This document shows positions 1-9,207 of a stretch of 64,000 nt of DNA, piece after piece. Within the stretch, counting starts at the first letter, position 1; the number at the start of each line of letters is the position of its first letter. The notes under the pieces were generated by a model, which saw only the letters and a list, made by a program, of their open reading frames with translations, was not told where the DNA came from and ran no database searches. The DNA comes from HKCCE3408 sp039183205. Its GTDB lineage: Bacteria; Pseudomonadota; Alphaproteobacteria; Rhodobacterales; Rhodobacteraceae. Location of the stretch: contig JBCDBR010000019.1 of the NCBI GenBank assembly GCA_039183205.1, positions 1-64,000 of the forward strand, written 5' to 3'. The translations under genes were made by a program, and so were the position numbers.

Positions 1-499
1 CATGACGCCGATAGTTCTTAGGGGTTTAGCGCGCGCACTAGCCCGGTTCGCTGCGCGTCGCGATGACCGTCCGGTCGCAAACGTGTTCGGCGGATCGATC
101 CAGACGACATAGACGATCGGCCCCGGCCTGCCGGCCCTGTCCGCAAGATCGTGCAGAACCGGGCGCCGTACGCACATCGTCCTCGACGGCATTATGCACC
201 CCGCAGGACTGCTTTGTCAGATGGCTGGAAGGCGAACCCGTTCGACCACAGCGCGGTAACCACGGCAATGATCACGCCGACCTCGCCCAAAGCATCAGCT
301 CATTAACACCGAAAAGAGCCGTCATTACCGCAAGAAGTATGACCGTACAAAAGTGCCCAATACCGCCAGGCCAGGTGATCTCGGCGCACAATTCAAAGCT
401 TCCGGTGTCGCTTTTGCGCCCGGTCACGTCGATTGGGTGGGGCCTGAATTTTGGCGCTCTGGCACCAGTGGTAGGGCAAAGAATTGCGGGAAGGGCGTA
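1..499. other. Intergenic region, no supported gene
   Basis: No open frame here resembles a known family, and the frames present are short with poor start contexts. On the minus strand, around 190-330, two short hydrophobic stretches lie in different frames, which could be a decayed small membrane gene, but nothing decides it. The region directly precedes the amine dehydrogenase and so probably holds its promoter. I could not pick a convincing -35/-10 pair. Confidence 0.4.
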
Positions 500-2998
500 A
501 TGAAAACCCAAGTCAAAGCATTGGTTGTCGGCGGTGGCGCGGTGGGCACCGGCATCGCGTACCATTTGGCGCGCGCAGGTTGGTCGGATGTAATGTTGCT
601 GGAGCGTGATGAACTGACCAGTGGATCGACCTGGCACGCCGCGGGCCTCTTGCCGCTGTTCAACATGTCCTACGCCACAAGCCACATCCATGACTACAGC
701 GTGAAATTCTACAAAACGCTAGAGGAAGAGACGGGGCTCAATCCTGGGTTTTACGTCGTTGGCAATCTGCGCATGGCACAGTCGCAGTCGCGAATGGATG
801 AATACATGCTGTATGCCAGCACGGCCGAGACGGTGGGTATTCCCTATGAATGGTTGACACCGGCGGAAATCAAAGACCGCTATCCGCTCGTGCGTACCGA
901 AGATTTGGTGGGTGCGATTTACCATCCGACAGATGGCTACATAAATCCCGCCGATGTCACGCAAGCCATGGCAAAGGGCGCGCGGCAACGCGGTGTGACC
1001 ATCGAACGGCGCTGGCAAGTCGACGGCTATGCTTGGGCGGACGATCACTGGAAGGTGACGGTGACCAAAATGGCCGAAACGGGTGGCAATCTGGTCCCCA
1101 CCGATGAGCAAATGGTGATTGCCGCCGAACACGTGGTCACGGCCACCGGCAATCACGCGCAGCGCACGGCGCGGCTTTTGGGGCTGAAGATCCCCGCCAT
1201 CCCGGTCGAGCATCAGTATATCGTGACCGAGCCGGACCCGGCCTTGGCCGAATGGCGCAAGGCCAACCGGGAACATCCCGTTCTTCGCGATGCCGATGCT
1301 AAATGGTATGTTCGGGAGGAACGCGGCGGTTGGATCTTGGGTCCGTATGAGTTTGGGGCGCCGGCCCGCTTTGCCTACGACGTGCCCGAGAGCTTCCGTG
1401 CCGATCTCTTCCCGCTGGATTTAGATCGGATTGAGGAAGAATACATGTCGATGATCCATCGCATTCCATCCTCGGAAACGGTTGGTCTCAAAGACGACTA
1501 TAACGGTCCGATCTGCTATACGCCCGACGGCAATCCGTTGGTCGGACCGGCGCCGGGGCTGCGGAATATGTGGCTGGCCGAAGGGTTTTCCTTTGGCATC
1601 ACCGCGGCCGGGGGCACTGGGTATTACCTCGCGCAGATGATGGTCGAAGGCGAGGCCGAGATCGACATGGCCTCACTCGATCCCAAGCGCTACGGGCCAT
1701 GGATGACAACCGAATACGCCGTTCAAAAGAACGAGGAATGTTATTCGCACGTCTATATTCTGCACCACCCAGACGAAGAGAGAGAGGCTGCGCGACCACT
1801 GCGCACCGCCCCGGCCTATGATCGGCAAAAGGCGCTCGGCGCGCAGTTCGGCCAAGTCAATGGCTGGGAGCGACCGAATTATTACGGCCCGAAAGATGCG
1901 CCGGATAACTTCGATCATGACGCGCGGTCCTTCCGTCGCGGCGCATGGTGGCGCTTTGCGGTCGAAGAAGCAAAGTCCGTGCGTGAGGCCGCAGGTCTCA
2001 TCGATGCGACCGCATTCGCCAAACATCGGCTCAGCGGTCCGGGTGCAACGTCGTTTCTGGATTGGTTTACCTGCAATAAGCTGCCAAAGGTCGGCCGCAT
2101 CAACCTCACTTACGCGTTGACCGAGGCCGGGACAACGCGGACAGAATACACCATCGTGCGGTTGGCAGAGGATGATTACTATCTCGTCTCGGCTGGCGCA
2201 TGGGCGGCATATGACCAGGATTACCTCTATAAGGCCATTGCCGACAAAGAGGATGAGTTCGGACGCATCAACGCGGAAGACGTCACAACGAAATGGGGCG
2301 TTTTCGCCCTGGCCGGTCCAAACTCGCGAGATGTCTTGAACGCGCTGGTCCGGGATGTTGAGCCGCAGACCGCGTTGTCAAACAAGCGTTTCCCCTGGCT
2401 TTCGATGCGGCATATCGAGTTGGGCATGTGCCCTGTGATGGCGATCCGCGTGGCCTATACCGGTGAATTGGGCTGGGAGCTTCACCACCCGATCGAAATG
2501 CAGACCTATCTTTGGGATCAACTAATGACCGCCGGCGCCGCGCATGGGCTGAAACCCGTCGGTGCGCGGGCGCAGAATTGGCTTCGGCAAGAGAAAAGCT
2601 ATCGTGCCTTTGGCACTGAACTTGGCCGGGACGCTACGCCGTTGGAAGCTGATCTGCCGCGGTTCATTGACCCCACAAAGGCGTTTCGCGGTAAGGCTGC
2701 CATGGAAGCACTTGGCGTGCGGTCGAAATGCATAACGCTATTGATCGATGGGACAGCTGATGCCGATCCCTGGGGCCGAGAGGCGCTTTATGACGGTGAG
2801 ACGAAGGTCGGGCGCCTCACCTCGGGCGGCTATTCCGTCGCGTTCGGAAAGTCCATCGGCATGGGATATGTGGCGCCGGAATTGGCTGTGCCGGGTCGAC
2901 AACTGAAAGTGCGCATGTTCGATGCTCTTTGGGATGCCGAGGTTGTCGCGGACAGCCCATACGACCCCACAAACGAACGCATTCGGCAGGATGGATGA
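500..2998 (+). CDS. FAD-dependent dimethylglycine/sarcosine dehydrogenase-like protein with GcvT domain
   Basis: This is an 832-residue fusion of an N-terminal DAO-type flavin domain and a C-terminal GcvT-type folate domain. The dinucleotide-binding glycines GGGAVG lie at residues 11-16. The motif GSTWHAAG around residue 45 matches the region in dimethylglycine dehydrogenase whose histidine binds FAD covalently. The aminomethyltransferase-like part begins near residue 430 and runs to the end. Family members oxidise N-methyl groups of glycine derivatives and pass the one-carbon unit to tetrahydrofolate. The exact substrate (dimethylglycine, sarcosine or another methylated amine) cannot be read from sequence. 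The ATG at 500 was chosen because the Rossmann motif starts eight residues later. An in-frame upstream extension lacks family similarity. It converges with the DAO-family gene at 3055-4137. Confidence 0.85.
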   Translation: MKTQVKALVVGGGAVGTGIAYHLARAGWSDVMLLERDELTSGSTWHAAGLLPLFNMSYATSHIHDYSVKFYKTLEEETGLNPGFYVVGNLRMAQSQSRMDEYMLYASTAETVGIPYEWLTPAEIKDRYPLVRTEDLVGAIYHPTDGYINPADVTQAMAKGARQRGVTIERRWQVDGYAWADDHWKVTVTKMAETGGNLVPTDEQMVIAAEHVVTATGNHAQRTARLLGLKIPAIPVEHQYIVTEPDPALAEWRKANREHPVLRDADAKWYVREERGGWILGPYEFGAPARFAYDVPESFRADLFPLDLDRIEEEYMSMIHRIPSSETVGLKDDYNGPICYTPDGNPLVGPAPGLRNMWLAEGFSFGITAAGGTGYYLAQMMVEGEAEIDMASLDPKRYGPWMTTEYAVQKNEECYSHVYILHHPDEEREAARPLRTAPAYDRQKALGAQFGQVNGWERPNYYGPKDAPDNFDHDARSFRRGAWWRFAVEEAKSVREAAGLIDATAFAKHRLSGPGATSFLDWFTCNKLPKVGRINLTYALTEAGTTRTEYTIVRLAEDDYYLVSAGAWAAYDQDYLYKAIADKEDEFGRINAEDVTTKWGVFALAGPNSRDVLNALVRDVEPQTALSNKRFPWLSMRHIELGMCPVMAIRVAYTGELGWELHHPIEMQTYLWDQLMTAGAAHGLKPVGARAQNWLRQEKSYRAFGTELGRDATPLEADLPRFIDPTKAFRGKAAMEALGVRSKCITLLIDGTADADPWGREALYDGETKVGRLTSGGYSVAFGKSIGMGYVAPELAVPGRQLKVRMFDALWDAEVVADSPYDPTNERIRQDG

Positions 2999-3054
2999 AT
3001 TCCGCAGAAGCGCACCGCCGGGGGCGACCGTGTCGGCCGTTGGCCGTTGGCCGC

Positions 3055-4137
3055 TTAAGAAGACGTAAAGCGCGCCGGCGACAATGCAGTGACACTTGCG
3101 GGGTCAATTTCTGGCGTGGTCCCGCCAATGAGATCGGCGGCAAGTCGGCTCGCTGCGGGTGACGTCTGCATGCCATAGCCGCCTTGGCCCGCAAGCCAAA
3201 AAAATCCAGAATGGTCGTTCGCAAATCCTATGACCAGTTCCCGGTCAGGTGCAAAGCTACGCAAGCCGGCCCATGTCGCGATCGGGCGAGTGACCTTGAT
3301 CTGCATACAAGCTTCGTATCGGGCAAACCCTTCGGCCAAAACCATATCGTCCGCCCAGGCATCATGAGGATGCATCGGATCTTCGTCGGCCGGTGAGACC
3401 AAAAGCGCCCCAGCATCGGGTTTCGCATACCAGCTTTCGCCAGTGCCAAACATCATCGGCCAGCTCCGCGTGTCGTGCCCACCAGGTGCCGCAATCCGCG
3501 CCATGGATCGTCGATAGGGTTGAATGCCTAGTGGCGGCACCCCGGCCATCTCTGCGATACGGTCCGCCCAGGCACCTGCCGCATTGATCAAAACCCGTCC
3601 GGTATATTGCGCCAACGACGTCGTCACAGACCATAGACCCGATTGAAACGCGATGCTCGTGGCGCCGGCATTGGTCACGATGTCTCCGGCATTGGACCTG
3701 GTTTCGCGAACAAAGTTCTGCATCAAAAGATCAGTATCGATGTCCCAAACTTCCGCTCGATACCCTGCGCGGACAAAGGCTGCGGGGTCCAAGATCGGCA
3801 CATGTGCAAGGGCTTCATCAAGCGTCAGCTCGCGCATTTGCATCCCGTCGCGTTCGGCTTCGAAAGTTGTGGCGTCTTGCCCACCGAGCAGCATCAGGCC
3901 ACGTGGGCTGAGCACACCGCCATTCGCCGTCATGTGGTAATCTCGCGATGCGCGGTTCAGCGTGATCGTGCTGTTCTTGCCATATGTTTCTTCGAAAAGC
4001 GCAGCCGACCGCCCGGAAGCATGCCAACCGACCGATTGTTCAGCTTCCAGAAGGATAACTTTACCCAGATGCGACAACCGGGCCGCGGCGGAAACGCCAG
4101 CTATTCCGCCGCCGATGATCAGAAAATCTGCGTCCAT
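3055..4137 (-). CDS. FAD-dependent oxidoreductase, DAO family (D-amino-acid dehydrogenase-like)
   Basis: The 360-residue product starts with an FAD-binding Rossmann fold, IIGGGIAGVSAAARL at residues 7-21, followed by VILLEAE. The C-terminal GLRSFAPDRELVIG and the glycine-rich GQGGYGMQTSPA are typical of DAO-fold enzymes such as D-arginine dehydrogenase and glycine oxidase-like proteins. It probably oxidises a D-amino acid or an N-substituted amino acid. The substrate is not decidable here. It is the last gene on this strand after the purine transporter, but a good terminator at 4183-4215 lies between them, so it may be transcribed separately or by read-through. It converges with the GcvT-fusion dehydrogenase. 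Confidence 0.8.
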   Translation of the reverse strand: MDADFLIIGGGIAGVSAAARLSHLGKVILLEAEQSVGWHASGRSAALFEETYGKNSTITLNRASRDYHMTANGGVLSPRGLMLLGGQDATTFEAERDGMQMRELTLDEALAHVPILDPAAFVRAGYRAEVWDIDTDLLMQNFVRETRSNAGDIVTNAGATSIAFQSGLWSVTTSLAQYTGRVLINAAGAWADRIAEMAGVPPLGIQPYRRSMARIAAPGGHDTRSWPMMFGTGESWYAKPDAGALLVSPADEDPMHPHDAWADDMVLAEGFARYEACMQIKVTRPIATWAGLRSFAPDRELVIGFANDHSGFFWLAGQGGYGMQTSPAASRLAADLIGGTTPEIDPASVTALSPARFTSS

Positions 4138-4182
4138 CGGTGCACACTGACCGGGTGCAGCACCAGTCGCAAGGGATGCAGC

Positions 4183-4215
4183 GCCGAAAAATAAGCCCGC
4201 GCCGACGGCGCGGGC
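4183..4215 (-). terminator. Rho-independent terminator of the purine transport operon
   Basis: On the minus strand a perfect 9-bp stem GCCCGCGCC/GGCGCGGGC (4215-4207 with 4203-4195) with a 3-base loop is followed by TTATTTTT. It sits about 30 bases after the stop codon of the BMP binding-protein gene. Confidence 0.85.
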
Positions 4216-4245
4216 CCAGTATTCAGATTGCGGTTGGCGGCAAGG

Positions 4246-5319
4246 TCAGTTCGGGATCTCGCCCTCGACCCCTTCGATATAGAAATCCATGCCGGCAAGC
4301 GTGCCGTCATCTGCGATCTCACCTTCAGCCAGCCAGGCCGATCCGTCCTGCATGTTGATCGGTCCGGTAAAGGGATGATAGCTGCCATCAGCGATGCTTT
4401 CCATTAAGGCCGTGGCCGAGGCCCGAACCTCTTCTGGGATGACCTCAGTCATCTCGCCGATTTCAACCATGCCCGGCCCAATGCCTTCCCAGGTATCGGC
4501 CTGTTCCCACGTCCCGTCCATGGCCTCGCCAACGCGGCGGACATAATAGGGCGCCCAATCGTCGATGATTGACGAAATTCGCGGCTCAGGTGCGAATTGA
4601 TACATATCGGAGGCTTGGCCAAAGGAGAGGATGCCGGCCTCGGATGCCGCCGTCTGCGGGGCCGTGGAATCGGTGTGTTGCATCAGCACGTCCACCCCTT
4701 GATCAATCAGCGCGCGGGCCGCATCGGCCTCGGTGGCAGGGTCGAACCATGTATAGACCCAAACCACACGCATTTCGACATCCGGGTTGACCTCGCGGGC
4801 ATGCAAATAGGCGGAGTTGATGCCGCGGATCACCTCGGGGATCGGGAAGGACGCAATATAGCCGATCGTATTGGTTTCAGTCATATGCCCGGCGATGTGC
4901 CCAATGACGGCACGGCCTTCGTAAAACCGGGCAGAATACGTCGACACGTTCGGTGTGTTGCGCATGAAGCCGGTGGCATGTTCAAAAAGAACGTCCGGGA
5001 ATTGCGCGGCCACGGCGTTGGTGGCCTCCATATAACCGAAGGATGTGGTGAAGATCATATCAGCGCCATCAAGCACCATTTGCGTCATCACCCGTTCCGC
5101 ATCCGCGCCTTCCGGCACGTTTTCCACAAACACGGTTTCGACCGCGTCGCCATAGGCGTCTTCGACGGCCAAGCGGCCTTGATCATGTTCGTATGTCCAG
5201 CCGAGATCGCCGACCGGTCCGACATAGACAAAACCGACCTTGAACGGTTCATGCCCGTCGGCAAAGGCGCTGCCGGCCGCCAATAGCCCCGCTGCAAGCG
5301 TGAGAGAGAGTGATTTCAT
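4246..5319 (-). CDS. BMP family ABC transporter substrate-binding protein (purine nucleoside type)
   Basis: This 357-residue exported protein has a signal peptide (residues 1-20, ending AFA before Asp-21) and the BMP/PnrA start KVGFVYVGPVGDLGW. The BMP (basic membrane protein) family supplies ligand to nucleoside or base importers with BPD_transp_2 permeases. It lies 42 bp after the second permease gene and directly before a terminator, so it ends the xdh-transporter operon. Coupling to xanthine dehydrogenase suggests a purine base or nucleoside ligand such as xanthine, hypoxanthine, guanine or a purine nucleoside; that is inference from context. Confidence 0.88.
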   Translation of the reverse strand: MKSLSLTLAAGLLAAGSAFADGHEPFKVGFVYVGPVGDLGWTYEHDQGRLAVEDAYGDAVETVFVENVPEGADAERVMTQMVLDGADMIFTTSFGYMEATNAVAAQFPDVLFEHATGFMRNTPNVSTYSARFYEGRAVIGHIAGHMTETNTIGYIASFPIPEVIRGINSAYLHAREVNPDVEMRVVWVYTWFDPATEADAARALIDQGVDVLMQHTDSTAPQTAASEAGILSFGQASDMYQFAPEPRISSIIDDWAPYYVRRVGEAMDGTWEQADTWEGIGPGMVEIGEMTEVIPEEVRASATALMESIADGSYHPFTGPINMQDGSAWLAEGEIADDGTLAGMDFYIEGVEGEIPN

Positions 5320-5361
5320 TGAGGATCCTCCGCTGATTGGTTTGAGGTAGGTTTTGAATGT

Positions 5362-6285
5362 CTATCCGCTGGCATGGAATACTCGACCAAGCGCCGCAGG
5401 TGCCCCCGCATTGGCCCGTCCCTTGTTGGACGACAAAACAACGAGGACAAGAATTGTGACCAAGTAGGGCGATGCATCCAGCAACGCCACCGGTATCTCG
5501 ATCTGCGCGGCTTGCAGGCGAAGCTGTAGGGCGGCAATGCCGCCAAAGAGATAGGCTCCGATCAATGCGCGCCACGGCCGCCACGATGCGAAAACAACAA
5601 TCGCGAGCGCAATCCATCCGGCCCCCGCCGTCATGCCCTCGGTCCAAGAGGGGACACGCACGAGGCTAAGATACGCGCCGCCCAGACCGGCGCAAGCGCC
5701 GCCAAAGAGGATTGCCGCCGCGCGCACCGTGACGACTTTGTAGCCAAGCGCGTGTGCGGCATCGTGACTTTCCCCGACCGCGCGCAAGATTAGGCCCGCG
5801 CGGGTGCGGCGCAGAAAGAACGCGACGCCAGCAACCAGACCAACGGAGAGATAAACCATCAGATCGTGGCCAAAAATAATCGGTCCGGCCACGGGCAATT
5901 GCTGCATTGCCTCGGGAAAGAGCTTCGGCGTCAGCGGCGGATTAATCCCGGTGTAGCTCTCCCCCAACAGCGCCGAGATCCCGAGGCCAAACAGCGTCAA
6001 CGCCAGTCCCGTGGCCACCTGGTTCGACAGCAAAACCTGAGTGAGCAGGGCAAACAGCGACGACAAGGCCGCCGCTCCCAAAGCGCCGGCTACAAAGCCA
6101 AGCCAGGGTGAGCCCGTATTGACGGTCACAACGAAGCCGCAGATCGCCCCGGTGATCATCATCCCTTCCACGCCGAGGTTCAGGACCCCCGACTTTTCCA
6201 CCACAAGCTCACCGATTGCGGCAAGAAGGATCGGCGTCGAGGCGCCGATGAGCGCTGCGATCAGCGTGACGGGATCGATCAGCAT
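5362..6285 (-). CDS. ABC transporter permease (BPD_transp_2), second of two
   Basis: The 307-residue product is very hydrophobic, with 8-10 likely membrane helices. It starts MLIDPVTLIAALIGAS and carries GVEGMMITGA, the usual N-terminal signature of NupQ/YufQ-like permeases that pair with BMP binding proteins. The start at 6285 was chosen because its ATG overlaps the upstream stop as TGATG, and the protein then begins where family members begin. It should form a heterodimeric channel with the permease at 6611-7696, driven by the double ATPase at 7693-9207. Confidence 0.9.
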   Translation of the reverse strand: MLIDPVTLIAALIGASTPILLAAIGELVVEKSGVLNLGVEGMMITGAICGFVVTVNTGSPWLGFVAGALGAAALSSLFALLTQVLLSNQVATGLALTLFGLGISALLGESYTGINPPLTPKLFPEAMQQLPVAGPIIFGHDLMVYLSVGLVAGVAFFLRRTRAGLILRAVGESHDAAHALGYKVVTVRAAAILFGGACAGLGGAYLSLVRVPSWTEGMTAGAGWIALAIVVFASWRPWRALIGAYLFGGIAALQLRLQAAQIEIPVALLDASPYLVTILVLVVLSSNKGRANAGAPAALGRVFHASG

Positions 6286-6614
6286 CACGGCAGCTCCAGG
6301 ATCGTTTGGGATAGCCCCAGAAACCCAACACAAAGCCCGATTGCAAAGCCGACAGGCAGACTAAGGCGCCGGATTAGCGGTTTGGGTCTGAAAACCGGGT
6401 TCTCTTGTGGTTGTAGGCCCGTTGGCAGAACGCGATTGGCGCGTTTGGTCAGGATGGTGTCGAGCAACAAAAGCCCGCCAAAGCCAAGGACCAGGATCAC
6501 TGTGACCGGCCAAAAGACGGAAAAGACAAGTTGCGACAGCAAGTACGCAGCCATGCCTACGAAAAACCCAATCGCGAAACTTGCCGCTGAATTCAGTCCA
6601 TCGCCAAGCGTCAT
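6285..6614 (-). CDS. Small membrane protein between the two permease genes, function unknown
   Basis: This 109-residue protein has three hydrophobic segments, roughly residues 10-30, 35-53 and 83-105. The loop between the second and third is basic (TKRANR, RPKPLIRR). Its start overlaps the upstream permease stop as ATGA and its stop overlaps the downstream permease start as TGATG, so it is translated in step with them. I do not recognise a named family. Its position inside the transporter operon suggests an accessory or assembly subunit of the importer, but no motif shows this. It is too small to be a degraded permease with the same start. Confidence 0.75.
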   Translation of the reverse strand: MTLGDGLNSAASFAIGFFVGMAAYLLSQLVFSVFWPVTVILVLGFGGLLLLDTILTKRANRVLPTGLQPQENPVFRPKPLIRRLSLPVGFAIGLCVGFLGLSQTILELP

Positions 6615-7696
6615 GCCGCCACCTCACGCGCCCATTTCACCCGGAAATTGGCCAGAACGTCGAGCGCCAGAAGGAAAAACAGTAGCATGCCTTGGAAGGC
6701 CTGGATGGCGGATGCCGGCAGGCCCATCCTGGATTGCGCCAGTTCGCCGCCGACATATGTCAGGGCCATCAAAAGGCCCGCAAGGAGAATACCAACCGGA
6801 TGCAAGCGGCCCAGAAATGCTACGATAATTGCGGTAAAGCCGTATCCCACGCCGAAATCGATGACGATCTGGCCTCCCGGACCGGCTGCTTCGAAAAGAC
6901 CTGCCATCCCCGCGAGTGCACCTGAGAAGCCCATGCAGATCAGGACCATGGTGATCGGGTTTACGCCGTGGAACCTGGCGGCGCGGGGGGCCTGGCCGGC
7001 AAGCTGCACGCGGTAGCCAAAGAGATGCCGGGTCAGAAGGATATAGGCCAAAACCACCATCAAAAAGCCGGTCAGAATGCCCAGATGGATGCCTGTGCCC
7101 GCAAAAATCTCAGGATTATCGGTACCGGGATGCTGACTGAGATTGCGCGAGCCGGGAAAGCCGCGTGCATCGGGATTGCGCAGAAATCCGGTCGCGGCGA
7201 GCGCCACGATGCTTTCGGCGACATAAACCAGCATTAGGGAGACCAGGATCTCGTTTGTCCCGCGCCAGACCTTGAGGATCGCGGGGATCATCGACCATGC
7301 CCAGCCGCCGACGGCGCCAAAGAAGATCATGCCGGGAAAAATCCACCATGCCTCGGACGGATAGAAGGCAAGCCCGAAACCTGCCCCGCACACGGCGCCG
7401 ATGATGTACTGACCCTCGGCCCCGATGTTCCAAATGCCAGCGCGAAAGCCGAGAGAAAGACCGATTGCGATCAGGATCAAAGGCCCGGCTTTGACGAGCA
7501 ATTGACCCCGGAGATAGCCGCCGAAAGACGGGTGAAAGAGTGGCTCCCAAAAGATCGTCCGCATCGCGTCGACCGGGTTTGTGCCGAGGCTCGCAAACAA
7601 CAGGCCGCCGGCGAGCATCGTCAAAATTACCGCGAGAATTGGTGCGGCGTAGACCCATGTTTGGCTCGGGGAGGGGCGTCTTTCCAGGCGGATCAT
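6611..7696 (-). CDS. ABC transporter permease (BPD_transp_2), first of two
   Basis: The 361-residue integral membrane protein contains GLSLGFRAGIWNIGAEGQYIIGA, here split as GFRAGIWNIGAEGQ around residue 83, the conserved segment of NupP/YufP-like purine nucleoside permeases. Around nine to ten helices are visible. The ATG overlaps the stop of the ATPase gene (ATGA), and its own stop overlaps the next start (ATGA). It is expected to pair with the shorter permease at 5362-6285. Confidence 0.9.
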   Translation of the reverse strand: MIRLERRPSPSQTWVYAAPILAVILTMLAGGLLFASLGTNPVDAMRTIFWEPLFHPSFGGYLRGQLLVKAGPLILIAIGLSLGFRAGIWNIGAEGQYIIGAVCGAGFGLAFYPSEAWWIFPGMIFFGAVGGWAWSMIPAILKVWRGTNEILVSLMLVYVAESIVALAATGFLRNPDARGFPGSRNLSQHPGTDNPEIFAGTGIHLGILTGFLMVVLAYILLTRHLFGYRVQLAGQAPRAARFHGVNPITMVLICMGFSGALAGMAGLFEAAGPGGQIVIDFGVGYGFTAIIVAFLGRLHPVGILLAGLLMALTYVGGELAQSRMGLPASAIQAFQGMLLFFLLALDVLANFRVKWAREVAA

Positions 7697-9207
7697 TGAG
7701 CTGCTTCCGCTTGCGTCTCTGCACCGCCCAACATCAGCCCGATGCGTTCCATAGACAGCCCGCGTGCGGGCTCAGGTGCCGACAGCCGACCCTCGTTGAG
7801 TGCGGCAAACCGGTCGGAAATCTCCAAAAGCTCATCCAGGTCCTGGCTGATGACCAGGACGCCCGCACCCGATTGGGCCAAATCCAAGATCGATTGGCGG
7901 ATCGCAGCGGCCGCGGCCGCATCAACGCCCCAAGTTGGTTGGTTGACGACCAAGACACGGGGGTTTTGCATGATTTCGCGGCCGATCACGTATTTCTGCA
8001 AGTTCCCGCCGGACAATGCGCGTGCGGCAACCTCGGTTCCCGGCGTGCGCACATCAAATTGCTCGATGATGTCGCGCGCAAATCCGCGTGCCCGTGCCCA
8101 GTTGAGAAAACCGCCTTGGGCCAATCCGCGGCGGATGCGTCCCGTAAGCACGGCGTTTTCGGTTAAGCTCATGTCCGGCGCCGCGGCATGGCCAAGTCTT
8201 TCCTCGGGTGCCGATAGAATGCCCAATTTGCGGCGCGCCTCAGGCCCGGTTGTCGCAATGTCGGTGCCTTCAAACCGCAATGTTCCAGGCGCTGCCGCCG
8301 TTTCGCCGGACAAGGCCGCAAGCAATTCGTCCTGCCCATTACCGGCAACCCCGCCAATGCCAACGACCTCGCCGGCATGCAGCGTCAGATTTATACCCTT
8401 TAAGGATGTGCCGAATGCAGAGCTCGACGCGACGGACAAATCCGCGATCTCAAAAAGGGCCGGACCCTTGTTGATCTCGGTGCGGGCTGGTTGGCTGAGG
8501 GCTCGACCGACCATCATTTCGGCCATGTCAGCGGCGGAGCTTTCACGCGGGTCTGCCCGGCCCACAACACGGCCCATCCGCAGGATAGTTGCGGCATCGC
8601 ACAGCGTGCGTATCTCTTCGAGCTTGTGGCTGATGTAGAGGATCGATGTCCCTTCCGCCGCCAATTGGCGAAGGGTGTGAAACAGAACGTCGACCTCCTG
8701 TGGCGTCAGTACACTGGTCGGTTCGTCCATGATCAGCAGTTTTGGCTCTTGCAGGAGGCACCGGATGATTTCCACCCGTTGGCGTTCCCCCGCGCTAAGG
8801 TCACCGACTAAACGCGCGGGATCGAGCGGCAGGCCGTAACTCTGCGATACTGCGGCAATCCGTGCCGCCAGGTCCCGCATAGCGGGGGGGTGTTCCATGC
8901 CGAGCGCGACGTTTTCCGCGACGTCCAGCGCCTCGAACAGGGAAAAGTGTTGGAACACCATTGCAACGCCGGCTTCGCGCGCGGCCGATGGTTTGGGTGG
9001 TGCAAATGGCGCACCGGAAAGTCGCATCTTGCCGGCATCCGGGCGCACCAAGCCGTAAATCATCTTCACGAGCGTGGACTTGCCGGCACCGTTTTCACCC
9101 AAAAGCGCATGCACCTCGCCTGCACCCACGGTGAACGAAACGTCGTCATTGGCAATGACGCCCGGATAGGCCTTGGTCAGACCCTCAATTGCCAAGAGTT
9201 GTTTCAT
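7693..9207 (-). CDS. ABC transporter ATP-binding protein with two nucleotide-binding domains
   Basis: The 504-residue protein has tandem ABC domains. Domain 1 is complete: Walker A GENGAGKST at residues 37-45, signature LSAGERQR and Walker B LLIMDEPTS. Domain 2 is degenerate at Walker A (GVAGNGQDE, no GKS/T) and has LVVNQPTWGVD at Walker B, with signature LSGGNLQK. This asymmetry is normal for the sugar/nucleoside (RbsA/YufO) subfamily. The start at 9207 (MKQLLAIEGL) was chosen because its ATG overlaps the xdhC stop as ATGA. An upstream in-frame extension is cysteine-rich and lies inside xdhC. It powers import with the two permeases downstream. Confidence 0.92.
   Translation of the reverse strand: MKQLLAIEGLTKAYPGVIANDDVSFTVGAGEVHALLGENGAGKSTLVKMIYGLVRPDAGKMRLSGAPFAPPKPSAAREAGVAMVFQHFSLFEALDVAENVALGMEHPPAMRDLAARIAAVSQSYGLPLDPARLVGDLSAGERQRVEIIRCLLQEPKLLIMDEPTSVLTPQEVDVLFHTLRQLAAEGTSILYISHKLEEIRTLCDAATILRMGRVVGRADPRESSAADMAEMMVGRALSQPARTEINKGPALFEIADLSVASSSAFGTSLKGINLTLHAGEVVGIGGVAGNGQDELLAALSGETAAAPGTLRFEGTDIATTGPEARRKLGILSAPEERLGHAAAPDMSLTENAVLTGRIRRGLAQGGFLNWARARGFARDIIEQFDVRTPGTEVAARALSGGNLQKYVIGREIMQNPRVLVVNQPTWGVDAAAAAAIRQSILDLAQSGAGVLVISQDLDELLEISDRFAALNEGRLSAPEPARGLSMERIGLMLGGAETQAEAAQ

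Noticed and set aside
272..691. Minus-strand frame before the amine dehydrogenase with a hydrophobic end
   Set aside because: It overlaps the true start of the dehydrogenase. The hydrophobic stretch breaks into a different frame after a stop, so no intact gene is supported.
7711..7990. Missing Walker A in the second ATPase domain as a sign of decay
   Set aside because: A degenerate second nucleotide-binding site is normal for the RbsA/YufO-type double ATPases, and the rest of the domain is intact.
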